Source: Urechis unicinctus
Lineage: Eukaryota > Annelida > Polychaeta > Xenopneusta > Urechidae
Assembly (NCBI GenBank): GCA_034190875.2
Contig: CM067350.1
Span: 20,959,855-21,023,854, forward strand
Length of the DNA: 64,000 nt
Direction: 5' to 3'
In this document: piece after piece, positions 1 through 12,900 of the stretch
Layout of the letters: every line of letters begins with the position of its first letter
Numbering within the stretch: the first letter of the stretch is position 1
Made by a program: the position numbers and the translations under genes
The notes under the pieces: model-generated
What the model saw: only the letters and a program-made list of their open reading frames with translations
Database searches by the model: none
What the model was told of the DNA's origin: nothing

Positions 1-852
1 CGAACGCCAGTCAAAACGCAACTGGATGAATGCACAACCAGGTCAAGGCGGTACAAGCAAAATCCTTCTGCGTATTTGAAGGCATCAACACAAATTGTGG
101 CTCCTCAACAAGTTGTACTGAGCAAGGAGAAAGGATTTAATTTGGTTCTGGTTCAGTAAATTATTGACACATCACAAACCTATGCTGCGCAAACATTTAT
201 GGAAATGTGTGAACATAAATGTCTTTTTTTGCCATAGCAAGCTATTCTGACCTGGTAGCATTTTCACACAGTTGCGTTTGATTTGTTGTGTTTTTACCTG
301 GACACTACAAATGGGATTCTCCAGATTAAGAATTAAAATAATCATTATGACTGATTTCACCTGTGCTACAATGGCCTCAGAATCAGTAGGGTGACCCTAA
401 CCACAATAGCAAGTTTTTGGTTTGATGGATCCCCAAATAACACCCATGATCCAGCATGATAGATGGAAACAGAATGGAGGGTTATAAATGACAAAGCTGG
501 TCTCACATATTGAAGATCAAATTGCATTTGATGGGATATTTCTGGTCATTGTGTTGTGTGGATGATTGGAACTCAAACACTGGACACCTGGCATCATTAA
601 TCTTTGAATACCTTCTGAAATTAATGTTTGACCCCAAGTATTGCCATTTTACAGCAAGTTAGTCATTGTAGCACAGGGATCAGTTCACATTGCAAGTTGA
701 TTATGGCATTTTAGGAAACCACATTTGTCTATTCTTAGGAGCATCACAAAATATGGATGCAGATAAATTCACCAGCATCAACTACCCGTACTTCATTCAT
801 GTGCTAAGGCATAAGAGGACATTTAATGATTTTAATGACGTGTTTTTTGCAG
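1..852. other. 5' stretch, no confident exon
   Basis: This is presumed upstream or intronic sequence of the RAVER-like gene. Bases 1-70 read in frame 2 as a basic segment ending S-K-I-L-L-R, which vaguely resembles the run into the first RRM of RAVER proteins. The frame closes at once at a TGA and the only possible donor (C|GTATTT) is weak, so I do not call it an exon. The rest is AT-rich with no recognisable domain. The next exon has a good acceptor at 850-852. Confidence 0.4.
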
Positions 853-919
853 GAAATAAAAGATTTTCTTAAAGGAGCTGAGGTTGCTGACATTGAAATA
901 AGCAAGAAATCCAGACATG
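853..919 (+). CDS. RAVER-like exon: first half of RRM1
   Basis: The exon follows TTTTTTGCAG and ends at ATG|GTATTC, phase 0 in and phase 1 out. It encodes 22 residues starting EIKDFLKG, corresponding to helix 1 and beta 2 of RRM1. It joins to the next exon to give H-A-I-V-T-L, the beta 3 strand that reads T-A-F-V-T-L in RAVER. The exon giving beta 1 should lie upstream and was not identified. Confidence 0.65.
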
Positions 920-3900
920 GTATTCCATTTATTGAAATAGCTTACCAACACAGGATATGATTTAATATTGTCATCCATTTAGTTTGTATTCATCTTAGTC
1001 CGTTGTAATATGTATTTACTCAGACTTGTTGCCCTATGTTGATAAATGCATATAATGTTGATGTCAATTACTAAGTTTAGAACATATAAGTAATGGCAAT
1101 GGTACTATTGTTAATATAGGAAAACGTTAGTACTTTATTCAGAAGTAATATGGCATTGTTGACTCTGAGTAACTCTCAGTGCTTAGGTGTTGCAAGCATT
1201 CCCCTTTGTCACAGACCGCTATCCAATCCTCTTCACCCCAAACATGATTCAAAGCTGTCACTTGATTCTACTATGGTATGTGAATTAAACCCCAAAAAGC
1301 AAAATAAGAAATTCTTCCAGCTTTGAAAAACCAAATGGGTATATGTGATACCGATGATTTTGCTGACAGAACTTCTCTTCTAAAAAGGCATTGCTTTTAA
1401 CATGTTTCCATCAGAACAATATTTGTTCAGATGAAGGATTACTTCTCACAATGTGAAGTTTGTACCTCACACAATGTGAAGTTTGTGAATTCCTTCTCAA
1501 TGCTTTGCATGAACACTATTGATTCACACCTGATCAGAAATCAGGGAAGACAGCCACAAAATTACCCCTCCCCACCCCCACCTCTTAATATCAAGATTAT
1601 TAGTAAGTTATGTTCCTTATATCTTGAAAACAAACACTCGCATGCCTCTTGATGTGAGAAACTGACCTACGAGAGGTAACTTGCAATGGCATATGAACAA
1701 ATCGGCTTCGAATGGAACAAACTAAACTATGGTGCTAGGCAGGAGTGAACACAAGTTGCAGAGTAAGGGCATGGCATGTCCACAGAGCCCACCATCCTCA
1801 CAGACACCTCTAGTCCATGCTCTTGCATAATTCTTTGCTATGTGAACAAGAATGTGAGACCAAACATTTAAGTATAAAGTTTTGTATGATGTAAAAAGAA
1901 CACCTCGCATACAGTGCCCTGTTAGTACATTGGATAATTGTGGAGTCACAAGCTTCCGTTAAGATAAGACCATTTTTATTTCAAGGAGTGATAAGATGCA
2001 CATGTGATTGGACATGCTATATACAAGAGGAGTTTTCCTATTAATAATTGCTACGTTTGTAAGTTTTGACCTCTGCCATGGGTCTGGAATTACACCTTAC
2101 TACAGTAGTCCTTTTGTTTGACTACTTCTATTGTTTATGACTTGTCTGTTAAAAGATCTCCATAATCTGTATGATGTCCCAGTTGAATGACTGAAGTCCT
2201 CTTGTTAATCTCGTTGGACTTCACCCAGTCACCTCTGTTAATGGATGCCATGTACTTATCCTAACTTAACATTACCACCCCATTATCAATGCATCGCATG
2301 GACAGAATCATACAGTAAAGGAATGTCCCATGAACAGTGGCAGACATTGTGCTAATGGAATTTCCCATAAACTTAAGCAATGCTTCATATTGATATGAAC
2401 CATGACCAATGTACACCAATTAAAAGTCCCATGGACCAATGTGACCCTTCGGATATTCTTATGGAAAGTCCTGTAGACCAATGTTTCCTGCAGATATTGT
2501 TATATAATGTTAAGTCCCAATGACCAATTTTTCCTACATATATTGTTATGAAACGAAAGTTCCATGGACCTTTGTTTCCTTCAGATATTGTTTTGTTATG
2601 GTTAGTCCCATGGGTCAATGTTTCCTTCAGATATTGTCCTAGTCAATGCATCCCCTAGGACATTGATATAATAAAAAGTACTGTGACCAATGCATCCACT
2701 TGGATATTGTTATAATGGAATGTCCCATGACCAATTTTTCCCCATAGACTCAGTTGTAATGGAAAGTCCCATGGCCAATGTTTTCTCATAGACTCAGTTG
2801 TAATGGAAAGTCCCATGGCCAATGCTTGCTCATAGACTCTGTTGTAATGGAAAGTCCCATGGCCAATGCTTCCTCATAGACTCTGTTGTAATGGAATGTC
2901 CCATGGCCAATGCTTCCTCATAGACTGTTTTAGTGGAATGTCCCATGGCCAATGCTTCCTCATAGACTGTTGTAATGGAATGTCCCATGACCAATGCTTT
3001 CTAATAGACTTAAAATGGAAATTTTACATGACCAATTCTTCCTCATAGACTCTGTAATAATGGAGGTAACATGACTGTAATAATGGAGGTAACATGACTC
3101 TGTAACATGACTCTGTAATAATGGAGGAAACATGACCTATGCATACCCAAAGACATTGACATAATGAAAAGTCCAAAGGACCATGAAGCATCTTCACAGG
3201 CAATGTTAGAATGGAAATGCATCCACATAAACATTATAATGGAAAGTCCTGTGGTTAATGCATCTTCACAGACCCTGTTAAAATGCATTTTCTCAGACAC
3301 TTTTGTATTGGAACGTCCTTTGGTCAGTACTTCCTCAGGCACCTAGCATTATCCCCACACAACATCCCCTTCCAAACCCCAAACTGCTCATTTTCTCAAC
3401 ACTCAACGGAGAGTAATATATGTACCACGTTATGCATGTTAATTTTGATTTCTGTCTCCATCTGCCGTTGCTGCCTCATAGCCATAGTGACACTGAAGAA
3501 CGGCGTGCTAGCCGAGCGGCTCGTGGCCAAGTACCACATGAAAAAGCTGCTGGGTACCCGTGTCGAAGTGGGACTCTACCCCCTCCTGCGCATGCTCTGC
3601 CTCACCAACCTGCCTCCCAGCATCGGCGAAGATGACGAGGAGTTTGCCAAGTTCCTGGAAGAATACGGCTCTCTTGAAAAGAGTTTCCTTATGAGAGACA
3701 ATGCAGGTTGGTTGATTTAGAGACTTTCTCATTCCTAAATATTGTTTTGTTATTGCTTTAATATCACATACTTCCAGCTTTTGACTGCTCTTCTCTGCCT
3801 TAGCATTGTCATAATATTGCCATCATGCAATTTAAATGGAAGGTTGTGAAAGTGCATTTCATTAAAAATTATCTTTATTCTGTTCTGAAAAAAAAAATTG

Positions 3901-6900
3901 TCTATCGATTCCATACAAGATTTAGTAATGATATCCAAAAAGTTAAGTCCAATCGGTAACCCCAGCCATGTTGGCCTTTGTAAAGTTTGATATCTTTTTT
4001 TTTATGGGACGTGAATTTTAACCCAAATATGGCACACAGTTAACTCTACAATACATCGGGGACTGAAAACGGGCTGAGTTTGACTCAAAGCAATAATACC
4101 AGAAAATGGTAGTTTTGTACATATAAAATAACTGGTTCATTCCCCTATTCATTTTTGTAAATAAAGTTAATAGGCTGTTTTTAGTGTGCAATAATTGATA
4201 AATTATCAATGATTTGGCATCCCTAGTTACATGTAAGGATTATAAACCAGTTGTAGCAACTACATAAAAATGGAAGCAAAACAAAATTGCACAGAAGTGC
4301 ATCTTTAAACTAAGAATCTTTCTTTGATTTCTGGTACTGTTTATTGCAAACTTATTTGCATTTGGCACTATATCAGAAGAATGTTATTGTTATGTCCTTA
4401 AATGTTGCTATTAATATAGGTATTATTGAACTTGTGCAGGTGCCAGTAAAGGCTACGGCTTTGTGGAGTTTGCTCACAACCGTGAGAAGCTGATGGAGGT
4501 TCGTGAGGACCTGGACGGCTTACAGCTCTCCTCGGACCGACCTCACACCCGCTTGCACTGTGACTTTGTCAAGGAGAACATCCTGCAGTACGACCACCTC
4601 CACACCCGCTGTCTCCTGGTCACCAACCTGCCCGCCCTCCGGAGCGGTGCCGTCTTCAGCAAGGAGCTGTTTGAGGCCAAGTTTAGTGAGCATCATAATC
4701 CATCACAGTGCAAGGTGGGTTTATTAGCTTCATAATCCATCACAGTGTATAGCCGGCTTATTGGCATCATAATCCATTACAGTGCAAGGTGGGTTTATTA
4801 ACATCATTATCCATCACAGTGTATAGCCGGCTTATTGGCATCATAATCCATCACAGTGCAAGGTGGGTTTATTGGCATCACAATCCATCACAGTGTAAGT
4901 CAGCTTGTTGACATCGTAATCCATCACAGTGCAAGGTGGGCTTATTGGGATCATAATCCATCACAGTGTAAGGTCAGCTTGTTGACATCGTAATCCATCA
5001 CAGTGCAAGTTGGGCTTATTGGGATCATAATCCATCACAGTGTAAGGTGGGTTTATTGGCATCGTAATCTATCACAGTGCAAGGTGGGCTTATAGGACAT
5101 AAAAGTCATATGAACTACAGTGAATGGTGGGAATGACAAGTCATGTTCTGTAGGAGAAGTAGTGATGAATGACATGATCCATGTAGGAGACCGGTGGTGG
5201 TGATGAATGACATGATCCATGTAGGAGACCGGTGGTGGTGATGAATGACATGATCCATGTAGGAGACGGGTGGTGGTGATCAATGACATGATCCATGTAG
5301 GAGACGGGTGGTGGTGATCAATGACATGATCCATGTAGGAGACGGGTGGTGGTGATCAATGACATGATCATGTAGGAGACGGGTGGTGGTGATCAATGAC
5401 ATGATCCATGTAGGAGACGGGTGGTGGTGATGAATGACACGATCCATCCCGTAACATGTTGTGACTGTCGCAACAAACATTACTGGCTTCAGCTTTTCCC
5501 TGCTAGCTAAGGCGAGACCCGCCATCTCTTAGTTCAATAGGGCATGTCTATAGGGCTTGTGGGTAGAACTGTATCGGTGACATACAAACATGTTGAACCC
5601 CTCCCACACTATCTTTACTTCTTATTTGTGACTCGAGTGTTTTAAATAGGCCACTAGCAGCCCGAAATATCTTCATTTTTATTCTTTTAAGATTAAGCTG
5701 AAAGCAACTTTGCAGTTTGTACAGCATTGACACTGTGTGAACTGTGTAATTGTTGCAGTTGGTTTACAAGAATGGCAACCAGTACCTGCACTGTGGCGTG
5801 GTACAATACCCCAACAGCTCGCAGGCTGAGAACATCCACCGCAAGCTGAAAAACATTCGACTCGACGGCAAGGTGATTGATATCAGCTTTGTCACTCCAG
5901 GACTCAACAAGATCAAAGAGATCATGGATAAAGTGGCCCATGTCATGGTGAGTGGCTGATCCAGGGGGTGGGGCAGCTCACTGGCGTTTGGATTGGCCCA
6001 GTCTAGCGATTGGCAGAGCATTGTAGTGATGTCTCACTCTCAGTAGGATACAGCTATATGTGTTGTACTGGTGTTCACTTGGTGAAAATTCATGGTTTGT
6101 CATGTCTATGATACAAAACCGTAACTTTAGTAGTTTTGAGGTGCATGTCCACTTGCATGCTTATCATTAGAGGTCATGCACCAGGAAATGATGTTGGCCA
6201 CCACGATTTCAAATCAAGAGACGGAGGGCTGCTAACGAGGTCATTAACGTGTCCCCTTTGTCTGTGGTGGCAGTCTCAGAAGAAGAAGGTGAAGAAGAAA
6301 GCAGCTGGGTTAGCCCTGCCCTCATTTGGCGTACCTGGGGCAGGTGGCACAGCGGGCGCTGTCAACCTCACCCAGCTCACAGACCCTACCATGGTCAACC
6401 TCCTGTCACAAAACCCTGCTGGTTGGTTCTGTCTAGACTATCAAGCTCTTGTGTATTGCTGGTTGGAGCGTCCTTGTGGACTGCCCCCTACCTCCCCACC
6501 CCCCACAACACTCCATATTCCGTCATGTATCTCCTGTTGATGTATTCGATTAGCTGTATGTGTCCTTCCTTTGGCGTGTGGAATTCATGTTTTGTGTGTG
6601 TGTGTGTGTGTAGTTTTGGATAACTACCGACAGGTTTTACAGCAGCTCCAAGTGCATGTGATTGGCCTGCATCAGCAACTCACTGCCAAGAAAACAGGTG
6701 GGCTCATATTCGGATGCACTCCCTGTTATCTAGTGGATATAGTTGCTCTGATTGAAGCACTCAAATGCTTCCAGATAGAGCTGACACCATGTTATTCTGT
6801 GTAATAAGCATGCCTTAGTTAGTGCCCATGACTTGTCAGCCTTCACCACTTCAATATTTTGTAATATAAAAGAGAGGCACTCCAGCTTTTTAAATCATGT

Positions 6901-9900
6901 GATCACTTGTTTGGGTGTGTTAGCGGGCCAGGAGGAAACCTCACCCCTCGCTGACCTCAATCTCCAGATCTCACTACTTGCTGTTCTCATGGCAACCTGG
7001 ATCCAACAGGTAATAGCTGCTTCAATGCATCCATGCAAAACTGCTTCCAATTGCTAACAGTAATGTAAATCCCTGTTAATTTTTTGGGCAGAATCATTGT
7101 TGTGGCAGAAATTGGGGAATGTCTCTAAATTTTCAACTATGGTGGCCACCTAAGCAGTTTTTTTAATGTCACTAACTGGTGCAGACAGCAGTGTCAGTAG
7201 GTGTGTTGGGTAATCAATACCTCTAGTTTAGATAGAACATGTCAGCCAAAGCACAGCACACCTTGCACATAAATAACATAGCCAGCTGCTCAAATCGGTA
7301 ACCTCGTGAAAACTGTCATTGTGGCCACCTGGTGCAACTTTGGTCAAGATGGGGTCATACCAAGCTGAACTCGTATGAACGAATCTTGAAAGGTGTCTGC
7401 CAGTGTTTGACATCATGTCATTAAACATTGAATGTTTTCATCTTCTGCTGTTGTTAGGATCAACCCAGAATGTTTTCCAGTCCACTTCTCAAGCGTGTTG
7501 TCAAGGTAAGCGTGATTACAGATGGGAGAAATCTGGATCTAGATATTGTTTGTAGTGGACCCATTAATATGATGTCATTGCCTTGAGTGTTTCAAACCTA
7601 TCTTTACTCCAAGGAACTTTTGCTAACCAGTGTACTAGTTGATCCCTACTGGCAATGTTAAGGAATTGTTTCTATATTTAAATAAGCCATGTTTATTGAG
7701 TATTTATGTGGCCTGCCATTGCTACATATGTCAGATGTTGTGGCTCGTAATGACTTATTGTGAGCTAGTCTGAATTTGGTTGCCTTGTAGCACATGCCTG
7801 TAGATAAACAATTCTTCACCCATAATTTTGCTATAAGTGATGCTCACTGTTGTAGCAGCGGGACTCTGGCAACAAACCGAGCCCAGAGATCAAGCGGGCA
7901 GACACCATGATCAGAGATCTAATGACCAAACCAGGTGTCAACCTAAAGTCACCTGTACGGAAGAACGAGACAAAGGCAGGCAAGAGTTCGCTGATCACGC
8001 CTGCCCTGCACCCTCACTCTGTAGCCACCCAGCCTCTCCATGAGCTCCTTCATCCCTCATCCCACACAGAGCCCAACAGATTCTGTCAGCTCCTCATGTC
8101 AGTCCAGAATCCCCCACACCCCGATCCCGTTGAGGATCCTATCCCAGATTCAGACTCCCAGACTAGTCTCGAGGAGGGTGAGATCCGTGACGACGAAGAT
8201 AAAAGTGGTAAGTTCCGCACCCCCATCCCTCGTCGGGTAAGCAAGTCCGGGTTGAAGGTGTCCCACTTGGCGGTAACCATCGAAAGCCAGATTCGCCTCC
8301 AGTTACACTACCTGGACCAGATGGAGGCTAAAGGTATCCCAGTGTCAGCGGCCTTAGCAGCTCAGAACAATGCCCTGCTGGCCCAGAGTAACCCACCACC
8401 AAACAATGGGGGCCCGACCACTGTCAACATCCCACCGCCCCCGATGCCCCCAGCCATCGCCGTGAAGGACATGCCGGAGAAGAAAACGCTCCAGTTTGAA
8501 GATGACGGACAAGACCAGTACCAGGTGGAGTTCAATTCAGACTCACCTCTCAGTTGACATATAATATGATGCCAGATTCAGTTCTTTCACTTTGTTTCCT
8601 TTGACAATTTAGACTATGATGACATGTTGCAGAGTTACTACCAGTATTACAATGAGGTTGTGGCCAGTTACAACAAAGTGTTGTATGGAGAGAAACCTGA
8701 TTCCAGTACTCCACCTTCAACAAAGGCCCCTCAGAGCTCATTGGCACAGTCTGCTGTATCTGTGGCCACTCCCACTAGCATCTCACTGGCTCCACCCATG
8801 ACCACGCCGTCAACAGAGACTCCGCCTCCTCGCATCACTGCTGCCACCAGTAAGGAGGCCTTCAACAAGACCGCTGCCCCCAAACAAACCTCAGTAGCCA
8901 CATCCAAATCGCAAGCTTCATCTCGTAACAACAAACCAGCGCCTGCCAAGGTGTCTCTCCAACCCACCCCTACCCCTGTGGCCCCTCCCCCCACCACCCA
9001 GCAGGCCCTTTTCACTTCTACATTGGCCCCTCCTTCCTCTACCCCACTGGCTCCTCCCTCCACCGCATCCATAGCCCATACCTCTGCCCCAAACCAGCCC
9101 TACCCTACCAGTCAGCAGGTGTCCCAGTATTCTCCAGCCATCACCTCACAGTCAGCTGACACCACCTCCAATCAACCACCTCTCACAGATCAGGAGAAGG
9201 TAAGGCACAGCAGATGCCCATTGAAGTCTTCATATCAGCTTTATATTGTGTGTACACCAGTATCTATTTTACTAGGTTTCATGACTTGGTCAGTGGCAGG
9301 AGAACCATGAATTTAGCAGATTATAGTTGCGTTTGATTGTTGAAATATGCTTTTCATTGACAATTTCCTTCTACTTAGGTAATTATATCCGTCCAGTCCA
9401 ATGACCCCAGTTATTTTTATCAAGCTGCTTGGCAACCACACATTGGAAACCAAAAGTTTTCAGACTTTCAGTCGCTACGCAGCGCTGCGGTCTCAGAAAA
9501 TCGATCCTTACTTCGGTTGTCGCCATTTATGTTGTCGGAAATTACCCTTCCTGCTTGTCAGTCTAATTTGTGCGCTGTGATGATCACAACTTTAATGAGT
9601 GAAGATTTGATGAAATCTATATTTTGTAACCTAAGCGGAAGTATACACATCAATAGCGAGGTAAATTCAGAGCGCGTAAAGATTTACTGCTAACATTCGT
9701 GTGGTTCATGATTTTAGGGAGTTGTGACCGTCCTTATCAATTAGATATTATGTAATAACTGCAGAAAGCGTCGTCAACCAGTGTGGAGTCATAATGCAAC
9801 ACCTCCCCCCACCCCCCTTAAATACCTAACCGTGATATCTAAAGTAAACGGCCACTATCCAAATTAAATAGTCCTGGTGTAGCAAGTAGAGCCCTAGACA

Positions 9901-12900
9901 TTCCCAACCCGTCGATTCAATAACAATTAACATCAGCCCGTTTGATCTTTATTAAAGCTAAAGGTGAGTGTACCTCCACGCTTGCTGACGACGCCACACA
10001 TTTGTATAAATACCTCCGTCCCTAGAAGTTAAAAACACATTCAGCATTGGGGCAACGATACCGTCAACGTCGTACGGACCAAGTTGGAAGGCCAACTCCG
10101 TACGGCACGTAGCAGTTTGGAATTCCAGCTCAGCAGTAGCCTCTGGACATCACCAGAGTTATTCCATATCACAGTTTTGTAATATATATTCGGACTTGCG
10201 GGATACGGAATCCGTACCCCAACATTCAGAAATATACCTCCGTTTTCTAGTTACCATTCAATTGACGTCGCATCTTCACCACTGCGACCATAAAGACTAC
10301 AACGTTCACGGTGAAAGAGGCACCGTTATGGATGGAACGACACAGCTTAATTAAACAGATTTCCACAGTACATCATTAATATTTCCAGTCAAATGATAAT
10401 GTAGAAAAATTTGCGGCACAAATTAAAAGATGGCATTATTTATGTCTACGTTAAACGTAGTTTTGTATTTACAAAATGATCTCGAGTGCCCGATATGGGG
10501 TTGAACAGCCTCTTTAAATAAGAAAAGTCTGATTGCTAATATTTTTTATGGGATGTGATTCATACCATTGCCCAAATATGGGACATCTAAGGCAATTACA
10601 AATGTTACACTGAAATGACTACATGAATATTTTGGGATTGAACATGTGTAGATATTTGAACCAATGGCTATTCATTTTAGTCAGGTAGGTTCAAGGCAGT
10701 CTTCAAGCCCCTGATATTGATGAATTTTAGATGATTCCCAATAAATATAAAAATTTTCAATCAAAAATCATTTGAAAGTGCATCTTCTAACCTTCTCCCT
10801 ATTTCCAAGAAATTAATGTTGCGACAAATAAACGCCGATTGAATAAATGGTAAATATGTCTTCAAAATGTCCTGACCCCCGAAAAGAAAAGTATCATGTT
10901 GTTGTGGGTGATGTGTGTTGTTGAAGTGATGATGCAATATAAAGGTGTGTGCTTTGATTGCAGGCGTACCAGGAATACCTGCTCAAGTACAAACAGTGGG
11001 AGGAGGATATGAGGGTGTATGAGGAACAGAAACGTGTGTATGAGCAGCAACAGGCAGCTCTATCAGCTACGCCCGCCAGTAACCCCGCCCCACATAACCC
11101 CCACATACCCCCGCCAGATGGTGTGGGGGCGTGGGGGGACAACATGTATAATTGGCAGAGTGAACAGGAATCCACACAAGCACTCTATGGGGTAAGCCAC
11201 AGTACAAAACTCCTCACTATGCAATGTCAGTATATACTGATACTATCCATTTCACTTGCATGTGAACTGAATCATGGCCAGGCGTTGATAGTGCGTTTTT
11301 CATCCCATTTTCTGTGTTTGGTGGCAGTTTTCTTATATGGCAAATGCAACATTAACCGCATTGTATGATCCCAGGTGTCTGTGTCCCACCCAAATATGAA
11401 GGATGTTCCAAGGTCACAAACACCTTCCCAGGGGACATCTGCATGGCCTGGTTCTAACCCTGGTAGCACCTTCACCCCACCTTTCCCAGTACAGGTAATT
11501 CATTCTTCTCCACATCCTTCTCCCAAAACTTTCAACCAGGGTCTTAGCCAGAGACCCGTCCAATGAACCCTGTCATCTAAACATAGCCCTATAAGACTTA
11601 TGACCTGAGTTATCTGGGACAAAATTGTAAAAAAAAATATATATTATGTTCTATGTTTTCCAATGGAGAATGATTTTTGAAGGCGCATTTCTTTATAGAT
11701 TAGGATGGCTGCCCCAAATAACACATTGACTCATCTGATATAGATGGCTTCTTGTTTTCTCAAAATTAACTTTTAGCTCTGCTTTTCAACAAAGCTAATT
11801 ATATACAATCACTGCAGCATCCATCTGTACGTCCATTTCGTCAAGTTTTCTGTTGTCAGTTTCATATAAAGCAAGCTAGCTGCCCCAAATTGGACCTCTT
11901 ATGATTATGGATCTATTGCTTGCTAAAATTCAGCTCCACACGACCAAGAAGGTTTTCTTAGGACAGGCAATAAGTAGAGTTTCGAAGACCTATTGGACTC
12001 TTTGCTTTGTTAAGTGCCGAACAAATTTGATTTGTTTGCAGGGAGCCATAAGATTTGATCACCCGCCACCCACCAGTATACCCCAGTCTGTAGAAACACC
12101 CTCATCAGATGGACCATCTCCACTAAGTCTACCTCAAATGGTTGGACCTCCACCTTTTGCTGGCCCATTTTCAGTTGCTCCTCCACCTGTGATAGGACCT
12201 CAACCAGTTGGACCTCCACCTATGACAGGACCTCCTCCAATGACAGGACCTCCTCCAATGACAGGACCTCCTCCAATGATAGGACCTCCCCCAATGACAG
12301 GACCTCAGCCAGTTGGACCTCCACTTGTGACTGGGCCTCAACCAGTTGGCCCTCCTCCTGTGACTGGACCTCCACCTATGAGAGGGCCTCCACCATTTAC
12401 ACCCCCATCTGCTGATGAAAATTTTTCAAGAGGTCCTCCACCTATAAGAGGTCCACCACCTATATCACTTCCATCAACCTCAGGACCTCCTCCTATGTTT
12501 GGTATTCCACCTCATCGGGGTCCTCCTTCCATTGGACCTCCATTCGATAATCATGAACCTCCTGGCCCAGATGATAAATATGACCCTCTTTCTGGGGCTT
12601 CTGAAGGTGCTGATAACTTCCTACAATCAACCAAACCTCTATTGCCTCCCAGAGGCTTTTCTAGTGAGGGTCAACCAGGAAGTTTTAATGATCAAGGCAC
12701 TGACAGAGAACATATACATAGACCCAAAGAAGAGGACCAAGCAGAATTTTATCAGGATCAGGGCCTCAGGGATTCTACTTTACCAGACTGGAGGCAACCT
12801 GGGGACAGTATACAGAATAACGACAGGTCATCTGATAGGGATCGCTTTCACAACCCAAGAGGTCCTCATCTTAACATGAGGTTCCCTTCAGTGGATGGAC

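Noticed and set aside
1-70. First RRM1 exon of the RAVER-like gene
   Set aside because: The frame ending S-K-I-L-L-R is suggestive, but a stop follows at once, the donor is weak, and about ten residues of RRM1 would still be missing.
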